A stretch of 39,301 nucleotides of DNA, from NCBI GenBank assembly GCA_023436145.1, contig JAEZKP010000079.1, forward strand, positions 1 to 39,301, read 5' to 3'. Below the pieces are notes generated by a model. The model did no database searches and had not been told where the DNA came from. It saw only the letters and a list, made by a program, of their open reading frames with translations. Shown here in pieces: positions 18,301 to 26,411 of the stretch; position 1 is the first letter of the stretch; every line of letters starts with the position of its first letter. The DNA comes from Fibrobacterota bacterium. GTDB taxonomy: Bacteria; Fibrobacterota; Chitinivibrionia; Chitinivibrionales; Chitinispirillaceae. Made by a program: the position numbers and the translations under genes.

Positions 18301-18863
18301 GGGGAATAGTTGTTTCACCAAAGGGATCGGAATCAGGTAGTTACTTTGAAGTATTATTTGAAAACAATGCTTCAAATGCGACGACTGTTCGTGCTGTGAT
18401 TGGAGAAATGTTTGATATTGAGCAGTCATTCTCTGTTCAATGGTATGATTCTGAAAAAGATATCTGGATCAATGCTCAAGACACAATGGAAGTGAATTTA
18501 AAACCGAAACAGAGGCTGGTGAAAGTAATTGCTGTTGGCAATGAACAGTATTTCAGAGATCTGGGTTCGATTGTCCGTAGAAATACTCTGGCATTGAGGG
18601 CTGTTTATCCGAATCCATTTAACCGTACATTTTCCATACAGTACTCATTACCTTACCAAACCAGAAAAGTCACATTTCTGTTGTATGATCTGTTAGGGAA
18701 GGTAGCATGGCAGAAGGATATTCTTGATATTCATCCGGGGCCATCAACGATGAAAGTGGACAGGATGCTGGCTACCGGATTGTATGTTTTGCAAATGAAA
18801 GTTCATCTGGAAGATCAGGGGATACCTAAAATATTAAACAGGAGAGTGATGTGCGTAAGATAG
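15396..18863 (+). CDS. Large secreted protein with 'YPNPFN' C-terminal module
   Basis: A 1155-residue protein. An N-terminal hydrophobic segment (about 20-37) acts as signal peptide or anchor. The body is beta-rich with several Ig/FN3-like strand patterns (for example ITWTTEEKE near 275 and VYLNWNES near 380) and no recognised enzyme motif. The last ~90 residues start LRAVYPNPFNRTFSIQYSLP and continue with VTFLLYDLLGKV and ATGLYVLQMKV, the layout of FlgD-like/type IX secretion tail modules. It is therefore probably exported and displayed at the surface. The gene overlaps the next one by 13 bases, so the two proteins are probably made together. The body resembles cell-wall-associated proteins of Fibrobacterota, but I cannot name it. 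Confidence 0.75.
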   Translation: MMRNQSGDNRSLSGSLQAIHLLIPFIILGFTDIFSFPQFSPQEHFSLFSWTHKDTSAYSYGYNLSAVIKSQKQTNNNLVVQADVQVPGLPDWLTSDDSMEITFLGSKPANIINCSPGYEKCSWLEKIRLSQPYNGIDSMHFVFPVADQISSYHRYDHIIIRVNDSIQLQYQGVDDTVFMGSFLNANKKNDPDNWLVAKGAIIVRVSNNAPFKIHQIQMDARYSSLIAQYIGFDLYSKLGTGCDHFGIDFTGKTTAIRVSNVRINADTLIADSSYTISWTTEEKEAVEACSIFASFNDRSEWYVQPVNNVDYIKKNETYSWTVPRQVRSCRFKVVVSGNGQVASATSPLYPVKALSESPIDDSEVVNNYILTAVTKSDTVYLNWNESTTATSVGDSIGIFKCAYQFIDRNDQGVELIRMFPVAASSFVMPDPEGLTYVGLLVRNNKGKWSKTTPKSIVSVGRVVFDTVTITPSDTHNLFNNSLRVWNTSNIVISDTVEQWKGSLNGFISISSGFTFKNRDKISQPLWFQVPYIKTSFTVSPINIRLYSFDINKGGWTVSRDSVIVDTTKSVVSARNSSPWLPFMFLIDTLKPVISFLDSSKVPVKSGQRIHYNITVTDNVKNCIWKFMAGTGDERPVDLSFYVDTSSKSQTFGVTVPQVVVDGCTGFRSHFTISDLVHESIVDLGRSVIREGWNCDNITTDTLQWTPVSVSALPESSSVRSLMNSHYKISNWQYKTNEMRIIKWIPGHPKAFEGGWVEYNEAENDLFQIKPGQLLWIKTKERFNLDFGRAVVPKLNAIDTITLPPKQWTDFSNPFPFDIYMGDIFYATSNPAIDSLLKIYSWDKDSLNKSYGANLVYFKALDDYSNPSVAIKGWKSYTVFNGSTVPVSLHIPAVSTGASTLVKTQKPLAKKEDVRQWSLGIKSWGSDNINNASVYLGTNSGLSKEITSPLSPSFSSQGISIYDKSRKKTWGIVVSPKGSESGSYFEVLFENNASNATTVRAVIGEMFDIEQSFSVQWYDSEKDIWINAQDTMEVNLKPKQRLVKVIAVGNEQYFRDLGSIVRRNTLALRAVYPNPFNRTFSIQYSLPYQTRKVTFLLYDLLGKVAWQKDILDIHPGPSTMKVDRMLATGLYVLQMKVHLEDQGIPKILNRRVMCVR

Positions 18864-19606
18864 TCGTATCAGACCTGCTTTCCAACTTTCATAAAATGGT
18901 AATAGTAATATTATCCTTGTATATTGTCTTTGGACCGGTTGCTCAGGAAAACAAACCGGTTATCGGAGTACTGGGACTGGAAAATGGGGGAGGGATAGGA
19001 GAAGCGGCAATCGATACTTTATGCAACAGAATTTCCACTCAGGTCGAAAACTCTTCAAAATACCTTGTTCTTCAAAGAGAATTTATCCCTATGGTTCTTC
19101 AGGAACAGGGGTTTACAGTTATCGATGGTATCTGCTCAAGTTTCGAGGGGCTTGCCGCTGCAGGGCTTCTTCTATCCGCTGATGAAATGATCGGGGGAAG
19201 TATAATTAAAGATAGTGATGGGATTACACTTGAACTTTTACGAATACGGGTGAGTGACAGGGCACAGCTTGCTAAACAAACAATAACAACCTTACTCAGC
19301 AGGCAGGACTTTTTAAATCTCGAACTTCCGGAGCTGGTAAACACTCTTATTAAAGAATCTCAACTGGCAGCCCAGGAGAAAAATCATACCTCCGGGGAAG
19401 CCTTGGCTAAAAATAGAAAATCCGGTATTTCTGATTCAAATGCAAGAGAGAAGAGCAAACGTAAGAGACGGGCAATCGGTTTTATTACAACAAGTGTACT
19501 CACAGGAGCGGCAGCAGCTGCAGGAGCAATCTATTATTTTGGGGATCGTACCAGTGCGACTTCTGACGAGGTACCCCTTGGAAATCTTCCGAACAGAAAT
19601 CCCTAA
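18851..19606 (+). CDS. CsgG-like envelope protein with C-terminal membrane segment
   Basis: A 251-residue protein starting with GTG inside the end of the preceding gene, with GGAGAG as ribosome-binding site. After an N-terminal signal segment (about 16-31) comes a CsgG/curli-assembly-like domain: KPVIGVLGLENGG (35-47), TLCNRISTQVENSSKYLVLQREFIPMVLQEQG (about 56-87) and AGLLLSADEMIGGSI (about 103-117). This layout matches proteins that form or sense outer-membrane assemblies. A basic stretch (KSKRKRR) precedes a C-terminal membrane segment (AIGFITTSVLTGAAAAAGAIYYF). No lipobox cysteine is visible, unlike true CsgG. The tight overlap suggests it helps export, anchor or monitor the 1155-residue protein. 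Confidence 0.65.
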   Translation: MRKIVVSDLLSNFHKMVIVILSLYIVFGPVAQENKPVIGVLGLENGGGIGEAAIDTLCNRISTQVENSSKYLVLQREFIPMVLQEQGFTVIDGICSSFEGLAAAGLLLSADEMIGGSIIKDSDGITLELLRIRVSDRAQLAKQTITTLLSRQDFLNLELPELVNTLIKESQLAAQEKNHTSGEALAKNRKSGISDSNAREKSKRKRRAIGFITTSVLTGAAAAAGAIYYFGDRTSATSDEVPLGNLPNRNP

Positions 19607-19630
19607 AAAACATACCTTAGTGTTACTACT

Positions 19631-19819
19631 CTAAAGACGCAAACCACACAAATCTTTTTCAACTTCCAGCAGCCTCTTTTTTCCTACCTCAACATGTTCT
19701 GTCACTAATATCGGTTTCTCAGATCCGGGCCTCTGCCTACTTTTGTAATAAAATGCATTATATTTGCTGCTGTCTGGAGCATTGCTGACGTCAACAAGGA
19801 GCAGTCCTAAAATTCTTTC
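19631..19819 (-). pseudogene. Possible gene remnant, unknown
   Basis: A minus-strand frame of 62 codons between stops reads ERILGLLLVDVSNAPDSS ... KPILVTEHVEVGKKRLLE ... DLCGLRL and ends at TAG (19633-19631). It has no start codon or ribosome-binding site at its head, but its charged, alternating composition looks like a real protein C-terminus. I do not recognise the family. It lies on the same strand as, and beyond, the istB remnant. Confidence 0.22.
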
Positions 19820-20136
19820 TTAAAGGCAGGGTATTAATTGATAGTATTATTGAACTCTGTAGTACTGGTTAATCCTGCCCTTATCACCAGAACTGATCCG
19901 CAAACAACATCGTTGATTATAACCGAACCGGTAACCGGGGACAATGGAGGAACATCGATTAAAATCAATGTGAATCTGGTTTCCAGCTATTTGCTTTATT
20001 GGCATAGGAGTTGCATGCAGAAATGGAAAATGCATAATTCTCTTTAGTTCAATTGTTGAAACCGATTTAATATTTCCCACATTCACCGAAAAACTATTAC
20101 CATTTTGCTTTGCAGAAGACAGCTGGAAAGGTAGGA

Positions 20137-20271
20137 TTATACCCAGTTTCGAACGTTTTGGGACTGGTAGCTTTCTCCTTACATGATAATGATTTCTGTG
20201 TGGTGTAAAAGCCGATCGAGTGTTGCAGTCGCTCTAACATTATCGCCCATCAGCTCTCCCCATTGGCCGAA
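20137..20271 (-). pseudogene. istB: istB remnant (IS21-family helper ATPase)
   Basis: On the minus strand from 20271 the frame reads FGQWGELMGDNVRATATLD, then RLLHHTEIIIM, a TAA, and GESYQSQN before a second TAA at 20139-20137. This matches the C-terminal end of IstB, whose typical form is LGEWG...LAxAILDRLLHHxxxIxIxGxSYR; the in-frame TAA falls where a K or Q codon is usual. No other part of IstB or IstA was found, so this is a small fossil. Confidence 0.7.
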
Positions 20272-20993
20272 GCTCTAATGGAAAATACGAAATTCGAAAT
20301 ATGAAATACGAAACAGGAACAGGAGTATGGATAGAGAATCGGAAATTCTATGCCTGGGTGTGACCAAGATAATCCTGTTTGTTTTTACCTATTGTTGAAA
20401 TTTAGAGGTGTTTACAATATGTATTTAAGAAGTGCCTTTGGTTAAGGCAATAGGAAGAAGAATGATTACCGAATGGGTAATAGAACAGGCATGGGCTGAT
20501 AATTAAAATAGAGTCAGGATTGAAGAAAAATATTTTTTTAAAAAAATTCCCATTTGAAAGGAAACAGTAATTATATTACAAACAGAAAATTAGATTCAGT
20601 GCCTGTTTCGGTCCATTTTTTCTCTCATATTGATCTCGTATATTTTTTGATATTAAAGCTAATTCTACAATAGATATAGATTCTATCGCAATTCCGAGCG
20701 ATTCTAGTAGGTCAAATAGATTCAATTTATTCAGTTAAGGTTAGTAGTTCAACATGACGATTCACACTCGGGACCGTGACGGGGGAAAGGTGTATCCAAA
20801 AATAAATATTAAATATTAAATAGCAGCTAAACAAAAGAAAATATTAATATATAGGTATTTTCGAGAGGTTGTTCTTACTGTTTAGCAGTAAGTAGTAGGC
20901 TTGTATTTTGTGTAAAATATTATGTGCAGCATATTGGATTGTTAATCATGAATAGTGGAAACTGAATGAGAAAATGTTTGTGATAATTGAACT

Positions 20994-21848
20994 GTGCAGA
21001 TAAGGATAAATCAAAATTTCGGTGGAAATATGTTATATGCAGGAATTAACGAAGAGTTGAGAATAATTAAATGGATCATTAATAAAAGTTCCATTCCAGT
21101 ATGTAATAACATTTCAGCATATAATTCTGAAATAGACATTGATAAAATATCACAAGGACTTGATTTTACCGGAAAAGGGTGGCTTTTTTATATAACCGGA
21201 GGAGAACCTTTTTTTGAAAATAATATCATTCAACTTTGTCATGAGATAACAAAAGAAAACTATGTGGCACTGGATACAAAGTTGCCTGACGAAAAAGTAT
21301 ATCAGTTTGCAGATAGAATTAATCCAAACCGATGTCTGTTTATTAACACCGAAGTTGATAAAGAGGAAGCGGATAAAATAAAATACAGTGTGGATGGTAA
21401 TATCAGAAAAATAGAATACTTGAAAAATAAAGGTTTTAAAGTGTTGATTGATGGAGTGACATTACCTGGAAAAGAAGGAAAAAAATACAGGAATTTTAAT
21501 CACATATGTATGGCTGGTCAGCTATATCTGGTGATGGACAGAGATGGGAATTTGACAAGGTGTTCAAGCACATTGAGAAGCTACGGCAATTTATTTGAGA
21601 ACACATTTATTCGCGATATGTATGCCAGGCCTTGCCCATTGAAAGAGTGCAGGTATTCTGATGAAGGTATACAAAATGTACTTTCGTGTAAAGGGACTTA
21701 TACCGTCGCATTGAGAGATTATATAAGGGAAAAGTATTTAAAGATGATGAAAAAGATAATGGGACACAAAAATATACCAGAAATTTTCAATAAAAACGCT
21801 TCTATAATTGAAAGCAGGATTACAGTTCAGCAATGTTCGGTTGAATGA
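20994..21848 (+). CDS. Radical-SAM/SPASM-like protein lacking the cluster motif
   Basis: Up to 284 residues. GTG at 20994 is the longest start; ATG at 21030 has a better ribosome-binding site (GGTGGAA) and gives 272 residues. Using the longer numbering, the family glycine-rich motif is intact (FYITGGEPFF, 65-74), as are later family-like segments (VYQFADRINPNR, LKNKGFKVLIDGV). However, the CX3CX2C that binds the SAM-cleaving cluster should fall at 33, 37 and 40, and reads S33, C37, I40. The C-terminus has cysteines at 172, 190, 214, 219 and 232, fitting a Twitch/SPASM-type auxiliary cluster. It may be a non-catalytic relative or be losing function. It stands at the head of the large plus-strand cluster. 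Confidence 0.65.
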   Translation: MQIRINQNFGGNMLYAGINEELRIIKWIINKSSIPVCNNISAYNSEIDIDKISQGLDFTGKGWLFYITGGEPFFENNIIQLCHEITKENYVALDTKLPDEKVYQFADRINPNRCLFINTEVDKEEADKIKYSVDGNIRKIEYLKNKGFKVLIDGVTLPGKEGKKYRNFNHICMAGQLYLVMDRDGNLTRCSSTLRSYGNLFENTFIRDMYARPCPLKECRYSDEGIQNVLSCKGTYTVALRDYIREKYLKMMKKIMGHKNIPEIFNKNASIIESRITVQQCSVE

Positions 21849-22228
21849 CTTTTGACCGTATGTTGGAATTACTCACATTTATCTTTGGGGAAATAAAAAT
21901 TAAAATATTATAGATAAAGTAAATCAATATAAATATTGCATGCAAACAAGTAGGGATTCAGGTTTGAAGTAAGCAGAACGACAGATATAAATAGATATGT
22001 TTTGATACATACTGTAAATATCTCATTTCTGGGTACTATAAAATTTATAAATCTGAATTCAGTTAGCCCGAAAGAAAACGAGTCTACTGGAACAGATCTT
22101 TAGCTCTATTTGATATAGGGTATACGGATTTTTGCGTACCCGCTAATTGAAATGGGCCAAGAAAATAATTCCAATAGAGTCTTGCCATTCAGGCAGTTAA
22201 TAAAATTGAGTTCTGATGGGGAAATATT
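21849..22228. other. Intergenic stretch before the main glycan cluster
   Basis: No gene is supported in these 380 bases. It probably holds the promoter for the following long plus-strand run, but no element stands out from the AT-rich background. Confidence 0.35.
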
Positions 22229-23431
22229 ATGAGAGTTTGCATGTTATCATATTCTTATTATGAGTCTGACAATAGAGTGAGGCGTTATGCAGAAACATTA
22301 GCACAGAACGGTAATTCTGTTGACGTCATAGCGATAGGAATGAAAGGCTGTCCGAAAAGTGAGGTAATAAAGAATGTAAAATTATACAGAATACAATCCC
22401 GGGTGCGAAATGAAAAAAGAAAAATCGATTATCTGCTTCGTATTCTTCTGTTTTTATTCAAATCCGCTATTTATCTGATGTTTAAACACATTCATTCACC
22501 ATACAGTCTGATACATGTTCATTCTGTACCTGATTTTGAGGTATTTGCTGCTATATTTCCAAAATTGACAGGGGCTAAAGTGATATTGGATATTCACGAT
22601 ATAGTACCAGAATTTTATGCAGGTAAATTTAAAAAAGGAAAGAATAATATAATCATCAAGCTTTTAATTTATATCGAGCGGATATGTTGTAAATTTGCTA
22701 ACCATGTGATAATATCTAATGATTTATGGAGAAAGGTACTTACTGATCGATCTGTAGACGAAACAAAATGCACCTCTATAATAAATTATCCTGATTCAAA
22801 TATATTCAAGCGGATGACACCGAAAAGTGAAAATGTGAATCGCCCATTTATTGCAATTTACCCGGGCACTTTAAACTATCACCAGGGATTAGATATTGCT
22901 GTAAAAGCAATACATAGAGTGAAAAAAATAACAAACAATATTCAGTTTCACATTTATGGGATAGGTCCATCACTGCTTGAAATTGAAAAAATGATAACCG
23001 AGTTGGATATTGAAGAAAATGTTTTTTTAAAAGGAGCAATAAGCCTGGAGATGGTAGCACAGAAAATGGCTGATGCAGATCTGGGAATAGTTCCAAAAAG
23101 AGCAGATGGATTTGGAAATGAAGCTTTCAGTACTAAAATATGTGAATTTATGATGATGGGAATACCCGTTATAGCAGCTGAAACAAAAATAGACAGATAC
23201 TATTTCAATGATTCTATAATTGAATTTTTTAAGCCTGGGGATGAAGAGAGTTTAGCTCAAAAAATAATCCTTCTTTATAATGATAAAAAACGAAGAGATG
23301 AATTAATTAAAAATGCACTCAGTTACATCACAGAAAACAGTTGGGATAATATGAAGTATAAATATCTGGATATTGTAGACCGGTTATGTGGGTTTCAGAA
23401 AAGTCCAGAACTGGAAATTCAGAAAAGTTAA
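22229..23431 (+). CDS. GT4-family glycosyltransferase
   Basis: A 400-residue GT-B fold glycosyltransferase. The N-terminal domain begins MRVCMLSYSYYESDNRVRRYAETLAQNG, typical of the Glyco_trans_4_4 group, with HVHSVPDFEVFAAIFPK and VILDIHDIVPEF following. The C-terminal Glycos_transf_1 domain has FIAIYPGTLNYHQGLDIAVKAI near 208-229 and FHIYGIGPSLLEIE; the usual E-x7-E region is replaced by the looser GNEAFSTKICEFMMMGIPVIA, common in WbuB-like enzymes. It probably extends a lipid-linked sugar chain. It is followed after five bases by the deacetylase gene, so the two are surely co-transcribed. The ATG has GGGGAAA upstream. Confidence 0.87.
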   Translation: MRVCMLSYSYYESDNRVRRYAETLAQNGNSVDVIAIGMKGCPKSEVIKNVKLYRIQSRVRNEKRKIDYLLRILLFLFKSAIYLMFKHIHSPYSLIHVHSVPDFEVFAAIFPKLTGAKVILDIHDIVPEFYAGKFKKGKNNIIIKLLIYIERICCKFANHVIISNDLWRKVLTDRSVDETKCTSIINYPDSNIFKRMTPKSENVNRPFIAIYPGTLNYHQGLDIAVKAIHRVKKITNNIQFHIYGIGPSLLEIEKMITELDIEENVFLKGAISLEMVAQKMADADLGIVPKRADGFGNEAFSTKICEFMMMGIPVIAAETKIDRYYFNDSIIEFFKPGDEESLAQKIILLYNDKKRRDELIKNALSYITENSWDNMKYKYLDIVDRLCGFQKSPELEIQKS

Positions 23432-23436
23432 AAAAA

Positions 23437-24279
23437 ATGAGAACTGACAGAATTATCTCTCTATTTTTTTACCGTCTTTCTGAAGTATCCGGAAGAAAAA
23501 AAATCCCAATTCTTATGTATCATTCCATTACTCCAGACATAAAAAGAAAGGGACATCCATACTATTGTATCGATACATCGCCTGAAACATTTGAAAGGCA
23601 GATGTTATTTCTGAAAAAAAATGGATGGAATGTTTTAGCCTTAAATGATTTAATAAACTTACATGTCAGTACAAACAGAAATGTTAAAAAAACGGTAATT
23701 ATATCATTTGACGACGGATATAAGAACTTTTATGAATATGCCTTGCCTATACTCAGGAAGTATGATCTAACTGCAACAGTATTTATCCCGACTAATCTGA
23801 TTGGAGAATCAGAATCGATTGAATTTAATGACAAACCATTGATGACATGGGGTGAACTTAAAGAAAGTAAAAAAAAAGGTATTTCTATCGGTTCACATAG
23901 CTGTACTCATCGGTTGCTGGTTGAATTGGAGGAAGAACATTTAGCAAATGAATTAATTGAGTCGAAGAATAAAATCGAGCAGCGGCTCGATCAGAAGTGT
24001 ACATTATTCTCATATCCTTATAAATTCCCGGAAGGAAATATCGCTTTCACCAGGTTATTTCGAGAGGTTTTCGAAAGGAGCGGATATGAGTTGGGTGTAA
24101 GCACAAAGATTGGAAGGACATCAATTAATGATCCAAGGCATTGTTTGAAGAGAATACCTGTTAATGAATTTGATGATCTGAGTTTTTTTAAAGCTAAACT
24201 TCTGGGAGGGTATGATTGGCTTTATACTCTGCAATTCATTAAGAAAAAATTTCATAACAAATCCTCTTCGGGAAATTAA
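23437..24279 (+). CDS. NodB-type polysaccharide deacetylase
   Basis: A 280-residue protein starting at ATG 23437 (MRTDRIISLF); a start at 23386 would overlap the preceding gene and add no family sequence. NodB motifs are complete: MYHSI (28-31) and ISFDDGYKNF (89-98) with the metal aspartate D93, then IGSHSCTHRLL (151-161) with the H-x3-H metal ligands H154 and H158, followed by LFSYPYKFPEG in place of the usual FxYPxG. It has no signal peptide, so it may act in the cytoplasm on a lipid-linked intermediate. It lies 5 bases behind the GT4 gene. Confidence 0.88.
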   Translation: MRTDRIISLFFYRLSEVSGRKKIPILMYHSITPDIKRKGHPYYCIDTSPETFERQMLFLKKNGWNVLALNDLINLHVSTNRNVKKTVIISFDDGYKNFYEYALPILRKYDLTATVFIPTNLIGESESIEFNDKPLMTWGELKESKKKGISIGSHSCTHRLLVELEEEHLANELIESKNKIEQRLDQKCTLFSYPYKFPEGNIAFTRLFREVFERSGYELGVSTKIGRTSINDPRHCLKRIPVNEFDDLSFFKAKLLGGYDWLYTLQFIKKKFHNKSSSGN

Positions 24280-24303
24280 CACCTCATATTTCTGCCAGAT
24301 ATA

Positions 24304-25338
24304 ATGGATATAAAAATACAAAAAAAGCAAACACAGGAATCATTCATGGGTGATGATAAGCAAATCATTATAAGTGTGGTTATCGTTAATTGGAATTCAA
24401 AAGATTTTCTGGCTAAATGCTTAAGAACAGTTTTCAATTCGGTGACCAAATTGCCATTTGAGGTTATAGTGGTAGATAATGCATCTTATGATGGATCAGA
24501 GGAGATGGTTAAATTATCATTTCCGCAGGTTCGTTTTTTTCAATTAGATAAAAACATTGGATTTGCTGGAGCAAATAACTTTGGCAGTAAAAAAGCAAAG
24601 GGGAAAATTTTGCATTTTCTCAATCCTGACACAGAAATTGAGCCTGATGTTATAAATACTCTTGCAGAATTGATTCTATTAAATAACGACACCGCAATTG
24701 CTGGTTGCAAAATATGTAATAGAGACGGCAGTGTTCAATTAAGCACAATCTTACAGTTCCCGACACTCTTCAGAGAGATTATTGATAATGAATTCCTTAT
24801 GAAAAGATTCTATTGGCTTAATTTATGGGGTAATAGTGCACTTTTTGAGAGAAAAAAGGTGATTGTAAAGGAAGTTGAAGTGATTTCCGGTGCTTGTCTT
24901 GCAATTAATCGGGATGATTTCTTTAAAGTCGGGGGATTCAATGAATCCTATTTCATGTACTCTGAGGAGGTTGAGCTTTGTTATCGGGTAAAGAAACGAG
25001 GTAAGAAAGTAAAATTTACTAATAAATGTAAAATAATGCACTATGGTGGTGGTAGTTCCCGTCTTCATCCTGTTAAAGAGTTCAGTATAAAAATGATCTT
25101 TGAATCCAGGATGAAATTCATTCAACTCAACTATGGTTTTTTACACGCAGTAGCCTATAAGATATCAGTGTTGCTTACTGCTATTGTCAAATTATCGTTA
25201 ATCATAACGTTTTCACCTGTGTTTTTGCTGGTTAGCAAACAACAGTTAGCATACTCCTTAAAAAAATGGATTTATCTATTTATATGGGTTTTTTCAGGGT
25301 GCAGAGTTGCAGAGGAAATCCCTCCGCCACTTCCATAA
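24304..25338 (+). CDS. GT2-family glycosyltransferase, rhamnosyltransferase-like
   Basis: A 344-residue protein of the WbbL-like group. The N-terminal GT-A domain shows ISVVIVNWNSKDFLAKCLRTV (about 24-44), VVDNASYDGS (57-66), NIGFAGANNFG (86-96) and FLNPDTEIE (104-112) with the D-x-D equivalent. Later SGACLAINRDDFFKVGGFNESYFMYSEEVELCYR (about 195-229) is the family signature for the catalytic base region. A C-terminal amphipathic or membrane segment (AVAYKISVLLTAIVKLSLIITFSPVFLLV) anchors it to the inner membrane. The start could also be an ATG at 24346 (MGDDKQ). Confidence 0.88.
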   Translation: MDIKIQKKQTQESFMGDDKQIIISVVIVNWNSKDFLAKCLRTVFNSVTKLPFEVIVVDNASYDGSEEMVKLSFPQVRFFQLDKNIGFAGANNFGSKKAKGKILHFLNPDTEIEPDVINTLAELILLNNDTAIAGCKICNRDGSVQLSTILQFPTLFREIIDNEFLMKRFYWLNLWGNSALFERKKVIVKEVEVISGACLAINRDDFFKVGGFNESYFMYSEEVELCYRVKKRGKKVKFTNKCKIMHYGGGSSRLHPVKEFSIKMIFESRMKFIQLNYGFLHAVAYKISVLLTAIVKLSLIITFSPVFLLVSKQQLAYSLKKWIYLFIWVFSGCRVAEEIPPPLP

Positions 25339-25475
25339 AAATCTACTGCAGAGGGTGCTACTACAGTGGGCGGGAGACAAAAGTCTGATAAAGTAACCCA
25401 GGAATGGCGGATTATGAAGGGTTTTGAACTGAAAACTAAAACAATTTGTTTAATAGAGTTTCATTGGAATTGTAT

Positions 25476-26378
25476 ATGAAAGAATATATCATCATTTCAC
25501 CTGTCCGGGACGAAGAGGAATTTGTAGAGATTACAATTGAATCAGTGGTAAAACAGACAATTATTCCTAAAAAATTCATTATAGTTAATGATGGGTCAAG
25601 TGACAGGACTGGTGAGATTATTGAGCGATGGAGTGAGAAGGTAGAATGGATAGAACATATTAATATTCCTGACAGAGGAAAAAGGGATTCTGCCGGAGGT
25701 GAAATTACTGCATTTTATGAAGGGTATAAAAGGATAAAGAATAGCGATTGGAGTTATATAGTAAAATTGGATGGGGATTTGTCTTTTGAAGAGGATTATT
25801 TTGAAAATTGTTTAAAGAGATTTGAAAATGAATCAAGATTAGGTATAGCAAGTGGAGAAGTTTTTGATGTAATTGACGGGGTTCCATCAATAGTTAAAGC
25901 ACCTGATTTTCATGTCCGCGGTGCTGCAAAAATGTATAGACGCAAATGTTGGGAAGATATTGGTGGATTACTCCAGATACCTGGATGGGATACAATTGAT
26001 CTGATGAAAGCTCATCAATGCGGATGGATAACCCGGACCTTAAAAGATATTCACGTCTTACATCTAAATCAGACTGGAAGTAAATACGGGCTCTGGCGTA
26101 ATGCAGTAAAAAATGGTCAGTGTAATTACAATACAGGATATGAGCATCTTTTCATGATGCTCAAATGTTTAAAAAGAGTCTGGTCACAGCCCTATTTCAT
26201 CGATGGTTTAGGGTTATTCTGGGGATATATGATAGGGCATGTGAAAAGAAATCGTATCAAAGATAAAGAGCTTTTAAAGTATGTAAAAAAACAGCAGATA
26301 GCTTTTTTACTTAATAAGGAATCGATTTGGAGAAAAGGTTATCAAAACCAATTACAAGAAAACAGCAATCAACAATGA
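25476..26378 (+). CDS. GT2-family glycosyltransferase
   Basis: A 300-residue protein taken from the ATG at 25476 (MKEYIIISPVRDEEE), where homology-like sequence begins; an upstream in-frame start at 25446 adds only ten residues. It has ISPVRDEEEFVEITIESV, IVNDGSSDRTGEII, and LDGDLSFEEDYF with the D-x-D motif, then GGLLQIPGWDTIDLMKA and HLNQTGSKYG in the acceptor region. It is clearly related to the GT2 at 36368-37246: both share the NDGSxDxT segment, a D-x-D at similar distance, and the ending PYFxxGLGxxxGxxxxxxKxNR. Confidence 0.87.
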   Translation: MKEYIIISPVRDEEEFVEITIESVVKQTIIPKKFIIVNDGSSDRTGEIIERWSEKVEWIEHINIPDRGKRDSAGGEITAFYEGYKRIKNSDWSYIVKLDGDLSFEEDYFENCLKRFENESRLGIASGEVFDVIDGVPSIVKAPDFHVRGAAKMYRRKCWEDIGGLLQIPGWDTIDLMKAHQCGWITRTLKDIHVLHLNQTGSKYGLWRNAVKNGQCNYNTGYEHLFMMLKCLKRVWSQPYFIDGLGLFWGYMIGHVKRNRIKDKELLKYVKKQQIAFLLNKESIWRKGYQNQLQENSNQQ

Positions 26379-26411
26379 GAAAAAATCAGCCCAGAAATTT
26401 TATCCAGACTC

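Larger units (their letters stand above)
19607..20993. other. Gene-poor stretch with mobile-element debris
   Basis: About 1.4 kb without an intact gene. It contains an istB remnant (20137-20271) and a minus-strand open frame without start (19631-19819). Between them, overlapping frames on both strands at 19838-20086 look spurious. From about 20278 to 20320 there is a run of GAAAT(A/T)CGAAA-like repeats. No tRNA or other RNA gene was recognised. Confidence 0.45.

Noticed and set aside
19838..20086. Overlapping frames on both strands
   Set aside because: They overlap each other, show no family motifs, and lie in a stretch of decayed mobile-element DNA.
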